Shown here: positions 47,301 through 64,000 of the stretch, piece after piece
Layout: each line of letters opens with the position of its first letter
Position numbering within the stretch: position 1 is the stretch's first letter
From: Mactromeris polynyma
Lineage: Eukaryota > Mollusca > Bivalvia > Venerida > Mactridae
Assembly (NCBI GenBank): GCA_032209605.1
Contig: JASFXZ010000001.1
Span: 25,672,619 to 25,736,618 of the forward strand
DNA length: 64,000 nt
Direction of reading: 5' to 3'
Translations under genes and position numbers: made by a program
The notes under the pieces: generated by a model
Database searches by the model: none
The model's input: the letters and a program-made list of their open reading frames with translations, nothing else
Told to the model about the DNA's origin: nothing

Positions 47301-48710
47301 TGGCACTGATCTGCGAAAGTTGTAAAAGTTGTAGCGCCACCCAGGAATCAATTTACAAACTGAGACAGGGTTCTGCATCAAGAACAGGCATGTAAAAATG
47401 GTACTACATTGCACGATTTTTGAAAAACAAATACTGCTTTTAGTACAAAGAAAAAATATCGGACAACACTCACCTTTTACTAACCAAAACATCTCTCGCG
47501 CTGTTTGTCGGAAAACTCAATCGCTTCGCTTACACTGTTCTCAATCTGGAGGAAAAAGCGCATGTTTGGAGGATGTGATTGTATGCAAGTATTTAAGTTT
47601 CAGCTAAGAATTTGCAGTCCAATAATTTTCCCTGCGCAGACACCTCAAACTATTTTTTGGTAGGAGCCTTTTTCAGGAGCTAACGGGATTATGACAAAGG
47701 AAAAACAATTAGGATGCCCTTAAACACACTATTTAAGATCTTCATAATTTTGAAAATGCTTCTGAATAGTAATGTATTTACGATCTACCTGAGCGTTCCA
47801 TTTTCTCCAGTACCCGCCAGCACCTCTGAACGTCGGTACTCCACTCTCTGCACTCACTCCAGCACCGGTTAGGATCACAATATGTTTGGCTTTATCAAAT
47901 GTTTTACGAAAGGCAGCCATATCTGAGCTGGGCATTTTCTTTGTCTGAAATAAAAATTATTTCCTTAAACGTTGTCAACGGTTACAAGAGTTGAACTGAG
48001 GTATTCTTACTTGCATACACTGTATTTTAGATAAAGTTTTGGAATTAAGGAGAAAAAACCCACAAGAAATCTACATCTTAAAGTCACAGAAACCATGTAG
48101 ACTTCATCGCTACTGTCAAAAGACTTATGTCTAAAACTTCCCCATAACTATCAAGTGTGAAAAATAAATAACTGAAGAATATTCATATTTTTCTTATTTA
48201 TTCTACAAATATCACACACACTTCATAATAGTGAGGAACAAGATCGTCAAAGTGATACATAAGCATCTAAAAGACATAACTAGAAGTGAACATACATGAA
48301 ATCAAAACTGCAAGCATTCAAATGGCATTTTAGTAAACGATATACTTGATGTATCCAAAGGGGGTCAGCCGACCCCCTTTGGATACATCAATGTAACATC
48401 GATATGTCTCATCCGATACTGTGGTATCACTTAAACTTGCTGGGGTCAAATTTCGCACAAACGGCAAAAAGGCAGTTTCACAAGAGCTTAATATGCACAT
48501 TTTAAATTTTTAAAGAAAAAAAAATCAGACAAAAAATGACGGTATTGCAGCAATATAAAGGTGTTGGAGATCTTTCATAAATGGCAATTTTACTCAATAA
48601 TTTTTACAACAATTAAGTAGAATTAATTTAATGCCACTTATTCGTTACAGTTATTGAGAGTCTCAGACAGCTAACTTTAAACCAAAACTTACCTGTGAAT
48701 TTCCAGCCAT
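41361..48710 (-). CDS. SIRT5: SIRT5, NAD-dependent lysine deacylase (class III sirtuin)
   Basis: Nine coding exons, all AG/GT and in phase: 48710-48693, 47944-47789, 45039-44941, 44599-44473, 43889-43802, 43316-43263, 42889-42766, 42250-42135, 41436-41361 (TAA). They encode 285 residues (human 310). The family uses NAD+ to remove succinyl, malonyl and glutaryl groups from lysines, mostly in mitochondria. Seen: the NAD-binding [20 protein letters not shown] (residues 33-52), TQNIDELH (114-121) and catalytic His133 in ELHG. Y77xxR80 in FYHFRREVM match the human Tyr102/Arg105 pair that binds acidic acyl groups. Zinc cysteines C141, C144, C182 and C187 have human spacing (3, 38, 5). VGTSSVVY and the C-terminal [10 protein letters not shown] follow. 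Exon 1 contributes only MAGNSQ, giving no obvious mitochondrial presequence; an alternative upstream exon is possible. Intron 2 contains a ~2.5-kb fold-back. RUNDC1 lies head-to-head. Confidence 0.95.
42305..42735. repeat. ATATCGA-rich palindromic segment in SIRT5
   Basis: Clusters of self-complementary words (ATATCGACGATATCGATATA near 42345; TTATCGATAATCCATCGACG near 42675; ATGATATATTGATATCA near 42713) sit at the two ends of a non-coding segment between exons 7 and 8. It looks like an old MITE. The ends could not be fixed. Confidence 0.4.
43658..43760 (-). repeat. SINE-like fragment
   Basis: CCTATCTTAATCACTCTCGA + TGATTGCTTTCTGG closely matches the segment at 61352-61386, which belongs to a repeat with a tRNA-like head. 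The head is not recognisable here. It lies in intron 5 of SIRT5. Confidence 0.45.
45076..47572. mobile_element. ~2.5-kb fold-back element with ~450-bp inverted arms
   Basis: The left arm (about 45076-45561) and right arm (about 47123-47572) are reverse complements over most of their length. Matched words include CCTCCAAACAYGCGCTTTTYC, GAAGCGATTGAGTTTTCCGA, TGTACTAAAAGCAGTA, ACATGCCTGTTCTTGATGCA, CGCTACAACTTTTACAACTT, CAATTTGTTGGATACGTCGG and GTGAAAAAGCTCGAGG. The 1.56-kb centre is AT-rich with no coding frame and contains a self-complementary AATCGGTTAACCGTTCG at about 45604. No clear target-site duplication was found. It fills intron 2 of SIRT5, so the primary transcript could form a long double-stranded stem. 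It may be a large fold-back transposon or an inverted duplication. Confidence 0.8.
48346..48391. repeat. Perfect 21-bp hairpin with 4-nt loop
   Basis: Arm TTGATGTATCCAAAGGGGGT + C (48346-48366), loop AGCC, and the exact complement at 48371-48391. It lies in intron 1 of SIRT5. No T-run follows, and the host is eukaryotic, so a terminator reading does not apply. Confidence 0.95.
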
Positions 48711-48817
48711 TTTCGTTATACCCCTGAATAATCCTTCTGACGTACGTGTGAAAATGGTTGCTATTTGGCGAAAACCAATCATTAAGTAGGATGACACTCA
48801 ATACTTCCTGCTTAATC

Positions 48818-49482
48818 AATAAATTAATAAAACTTGGAAATCCCCTCAAATAACCATTTTACAACTGCACTTCACGGTATTGTTAATAAAACGGTTCACC
48901 CAATGAAAAGTACCCGATATATCAATACTTCCTGCTTAATCAATAAAACGGTTCACCCAATGAACAGTACCCGATATATCAATACTTCCTGCTTAATCAA
49001 TAAATTAATAAAACTTGGAAATCCCCTCAAATAACGGCTATTTTTTTTATTGACTGAATCGAGTGCCCGTGTTCCTGCTTAATCAATAAATTAACAAGTA
49101 CAAAAGTTGCTGCAGAATGCAGCAAATGGAGGTTGCACGGCGATCAAAGTTGAGCAAAAATGAGGCAGTCAAAGTTAACAAGTTGACCTTTATTGTCAAA
49201 ATTATTGCATCAAATTTTAATGCCAGTAATTTTTGGTGTTATAATTGATTTAGTAGTGCAACATAAGCCTTTATTGCAAAATTATATGCAATATATATAA
49301 ATTGCAACTAATTAAAACAGGAATATGAGAAAGATAATTTGTAGAAAATGACTTGACCGTTTTCAAATTATTGGTCTGAGATCAATAAATTAATAAAACT
49401 TGGAAATCCCCTCTAATAACCATTTTACAACTGCACTTCACGGTATTGTTAATAAAACGGTTCACCCAATGAAAAGTACCCG
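48818..49482 (+). repeat. Duplicated ~100-bp segment plus short tandem copies near the SIRT5 5' end
   Basis: AATCAATAAATTAATAAAAC, TTGGAAATCCCCTC, AACCATTTTACAACTGCACT and GGTTCACCCAATGAAAAGTA occur in the same order at about 48818-48920 and 49381-49482. Between them AACGGTTCACCCAATGAA and GATATATCAATACTTCCTGC recur at 48890 and 48948. The left copy may overlap the SIRT5 5' UTR. Confidence 0.85.
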
Positions 49483-50269
49483 GATATCGGATATGGAGCA
49501 GATGTCAACAAATAAACGTGGGCGAGAAAACTAATGTAAGAATTTACGCGTTGTTATTCATTTTAATTTGACAGAATTTGTTGCGTGCAATTTGTTGCAT
49601 TGTTGGGTATTGAATTCGTGTAGTTTTCATTCCATGTAAGACTAGGTATTATTAACTGAACGCGCAGTATGTGTGGCGTCGATCAATAAATCCTATAAAG
49701 CTATTAAATTAAAAGACCATATGTAATAATATGCTTGTATTGACCCTATGTCTACATCATCTGCATTGCACGGCACTTTGTCCTTATATTTCACTTACTT
49801 TTTAGCTAGCGACAATAGCAAGAATGAAGCCAAACTAGTGAATGTAAAAATATATTTACTAATAGAAAATGGCAAACTAAGTTAAATTCATGTTAGTCTA
49901 ACAAAGAGGTGTCCCATATGTCTCTTTATACAATCAATTTATCCTTTTTATGTTAACTGTGCACACATTTTAATCAAGTGTAATAACAATTAATTTAATA
50001 ACAAATCTATATAAAGCTGTTACATTTATTCACTTCCAACCTCAGTATGCCGTTTGCTTGTATTTTTGCGGTACAAACGGAATAACATTATGGAAGAAAA
50101 ACTTACTTTGATTTTCATCATCAGCATCACAGCTTGAACCAATAGTCTATTTCTACATTACTACATCTAGCCTAGACAATAGGACGTTAAGGACTGTGTT
50201 TTAATGTTTTGTCTCGCCGTTGTTTCTAGGTAAATGTGCAGATATTTTGTGTTGAGTCAATCAAGAGGG

Positions 50270-50420
50270 AGTGTGCCCAATATGGGGCTGGAACCCACAC
50301 TTGTACACCATTGCCACAATTGAATAAATCAAAAGTTCACCTGATATTTATCTCAAACCCTAGACCCTCAAAACGCTAAAGGTGCTCTACTGACTGCGCT
50401 AACCGGTCAGCCGTCTCACC
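50270..50420 (-). repeat. tRNA-derived SINE-like repeat
   Basis: On the minus strand CCGGTTAGCGCAGTCAGTAG is an A-box-like start and GGGTCTAGGGTTTGAGATAA a degenerate B box. No intact cloverleaf is visible. Confidence 0.45.
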
Positions 50421-51694
50421 ATAAACCCCACACCACTACAATGTGGAACATGCCTGATATTGGGTCCACATATAAAGTCTTTGTTACAGTATTAAGTAGA
50501 CTTAAATATTGCCCAAAAGCGTAAAAGTGCTTACCCAATACCCTACAGTCATATTCTGAAAGGTGTTATTTCATGATTTGTTTCTAACATGCATAACAAT
50601 TCAATCTGGCAGCAATTAAGTTCATCTGTGTAATTAGGTTTTGGGGTATTAATTTGGTAGATTTTGATAATGATGGGAATATCTAAGAGTAAGAATAGAG
50701 CTGGGATGCGTACTTGAGTATCTGGATAGAATGTTTATCGGTGTTATGAATGAATTTTTCTCTTATGATTACAAAGAGTATTTGCAAATTGCTGGAAAAT
50801 GTTGTCTGCTTCTGTACCAATATTGATGAAGTCATGGATATCAAATGACTCCATCCATTGTTAATTCTTTTATAAATGTATGGTAGTATAAATAAGTATA
50901 TTTTCCCTATCTGTGCTCATAATACCTGACACCACCAGGAATATTCTCTTCAAACAAAAACTTAACTTAGCTGAACATTCAACATACAAGACCAAGGCCG
51001 ATATTAGAAATTTGTTTGTTTCCTCTCCCGCGACCCTAGCCCACTAGGGTAGGGTAGGTATGGCAGGGTTTTTTTCACAAGCTTAAAATGTGGAGATTAA
51101 CATCTTAATAGATAAATCTTCATTAGGGTTGTTAAAAATATGATACTTGTAGCGAAAATCTATTTATCCCTGCTTCATAGATTTATTGATGATGTGGCTA
51201 CTCAACTGACTGGTTCCAGGGATTCCAGTTTTTACGTACCCAATAGCTATTATACCGCAGGAATATTCGTACCCGGCAATTTTAGTGAAAACTTTTTTTT
51301 TTTGGCTTACCTCTATAAAATATTTTCGGTATGGGTAATTTTCAACGTTCGGTCGTGGGAGGGTAAACAAACAATATTTTATTATTGGCCCAACTGTAGT
51401 TTATATGGATATTTTATTAGGTTGTAATATATGTATTTGTCAATGAAATAGAGGCAAGAAGAAATTATAAAAAGTGTTTATAAATATGCCATTTAAGGGA
51501 TAGAATCCCAGCTGATAAATGTAAAATTAAATATGATCTACTTGTATATTTTATATACTGTTTTAACATTAAATCATATATATATGTGAAGGTATGTATT
51601 GAATATGATTTTTTTTCTCTTTTTGCTAATGCATTTTTTTGATTTTTTATCATTCCCATGTGTATGACTTTGCATCAATTGTAGAATAAAAAAC

Positions 51695-62859
<11,165 letters not shown>

Positions 62860-64000
62860 GACAACAAGATCAAGATATATATCACATGGGGACTATATGC
62901 TGTAGTCTGTACATAGAGGAACTAAAGCAAGACAAGTCTGCTTCGTTATTTGTAGGCTGATACCCAACTTTCACTTCTGCCACATTACTATGACAACATA
63001 TTCTCTGATATTAGTGACAAAACGCTCTGCATTTTATTGTTAAAGTAATTGTCAAAAAGAGTTTCCTTCTAACATCATTTTACACTACAGTAGTATTGGC
63101 AAATATCTGTTTCATGTATTCAAAGAAGGTGAAAATCATTGGTTTATTATATTATTCCCTTCATGTGGGGAAGTTACTGTCCCGAATGTTATAGGCTATT
63201 GATTCTGTTCTCACTTAACACACACACTGATTATTGACAATATTGAAACAAGTCCTGTAGTTGGTGTTGATATTACACAATGAACATATATCTGTGTTAA
63301 GGTCATTTAGCTTTGAGATATGCATGGTCCTCACTGAACAAAATCTCTACTGTTCAAAGTTTGTTTCTAACTGTTTCATATAATTAATTTGAATTTTCAA
63401 TATAAAAACTGTATGTTACTGTAAAATACCAAAATCTAAAACTTGGTAAATTTATACCATCCTACTACTGTGAAAACAATTACCATGACTGATTCTATGG
63501 AATCATATGTTGAAAATCTGGAACTCTTCACACTTCAATCATCAATTCTTTATCATTCATATTATGTGTTTCCAATCTGCCCGTTAGATTATATATGATA
63601 CTGTGTCACTTGTGTACCTTGTGATAAACATACATTGCTTAATGATCTCAAACACAAGACAAGTTTTCTGAGAACCAGACATTGAGTCTTTTGTCAAGTT
63701 GTTTTTGTTTTTAAGTAGTTGAAAAGTTCAGTAATTTATGAACATGAAAGTTTTATCAATAAAATTGTAAATGTGCATTTTATTATTAAAATTCAAATGC
63801 ATAGCTGTGAGCTTCACATCACAGTAATTGAAACATCACGTTATTTATTCCACAAGTGAGTTATAGATGGAAATATATGGATGTTAGCGCATGCCTGAGA
63901 TGTCATTTATCTTATATAATACTCTATCACTTGATGTATTAGTGAGGTGTAAAGCTTTAGGTTATTGTGTTCTCTATTCTGTTTGCACTGTCATGATCTG
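62860..64000 (+). other. RUNDC1 3' UTR and downstream sequence
   Basis: AT-rich, no coding frame. The transcript probably ends shortly after the AATAAA at 63758, giving a 3' UTR of about 0.9 kb. Nothing recognisable follows to the window edge. Confidence 0.6.
63758..63763 (+). promoter_or_regulatory. Candidate poly(A) signal for RUNDC1
   Basis: A canonical AATAAA in TTTTATCAATAAAATTG, about 0.9 kb after the stop codon. Use is inferred. Confidence 0.6.

Larger units (their letters stand above)
48711..51694. other. Head-to-head intergenic region, SIRT5 / RUNDC1
   Basis: It must carry the promoters and 5' UTRs of both genes. A tttgcatcaattgtag acceptor ends at 51684, just before the RUNDC1 ATG, so at least one non-coding 5' exon of RUNDC1 probably lies further left. 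No TATA box or CpG island could be assigned. It contains the duplicated 48818-49482 segment and a SINE-like repeat. Confidence 0.55.

Noticed and set aside
47158..47607. Small coding frames inside the right arm of the SIRT5 fold-back
   Set aside because: The same sequence in the left arm is broken in different places, and the peptides show no recognisable domain. The splice-like signals are noted but unsupported.

Overview
This is a metazoan nuclear window, AT-rich, with spliced genes, tRNA-derived SINE-like repeats, MITEs and many minisatellites. The gene content (a stand-alone TIR protein, SIRT5, RUNDC1, a CEPT/CHPT enzyme) and the style of dispersed repeats (for example 'caaggtcaaggtcacc' blocks and gacagacggacagacgg tails) suggest a lophotrochozoan, most likely a bivalve mollusc. 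The species assignment is inference.

Layout. Bases 1-2560: no convincing gene. 2563-4289 (-): small two-exon TIR-domain protein with a 121-bp MITE in its intron. 4686-5823 (-): decayed hAT-type transposase. 5824-15507: long gene-poor stretch with a 145-bp tandem repeat, a 20-bp minisatellite and a MITE. 15508-35049 (-): eight-exon choline/ethanolamine phosphotransferase. Its introns hold seven minisatellite arrays, several MITEs and, in the 10.7-kb intron 1, a 4.68-kb element with terminal inverted repeats. 35050-41360: intergenic, with G-runs, a 62-bp triplication, a ~75-bp array and a 1.3-kb 39-bp array. 41361-48710 (-): nine-exon SIRT5, whose intron 2 contains a ~2.5-kb fold-back element. 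48711-51694: head-to-head intergenic region between SIRT5 and RUNDC1. 51695-62859 (+): sixteen-exon RUNDC1, followed by its 3' UTR and a poly(A) signal.

For the three large genes I derived every exon boundary by hand. Each uses AG acceptors and GT donors, all phases agree, and the joined reading frames are open from ATG to stop (383, 285 and 573 residues). The genes have unrelated roles (phospholipid synthesis, lysine deacylation, RUN-domain/trafficking type), so nothing suggests a functional cluster. The most notable non-genic structures are the 4.68-kb element (27819-32500), the fold-back in SIRT5, and the concentration of minisatellites in one gene's introns. Many long open frames in the window come only from tandem arrays whose unit length is divisible by three.
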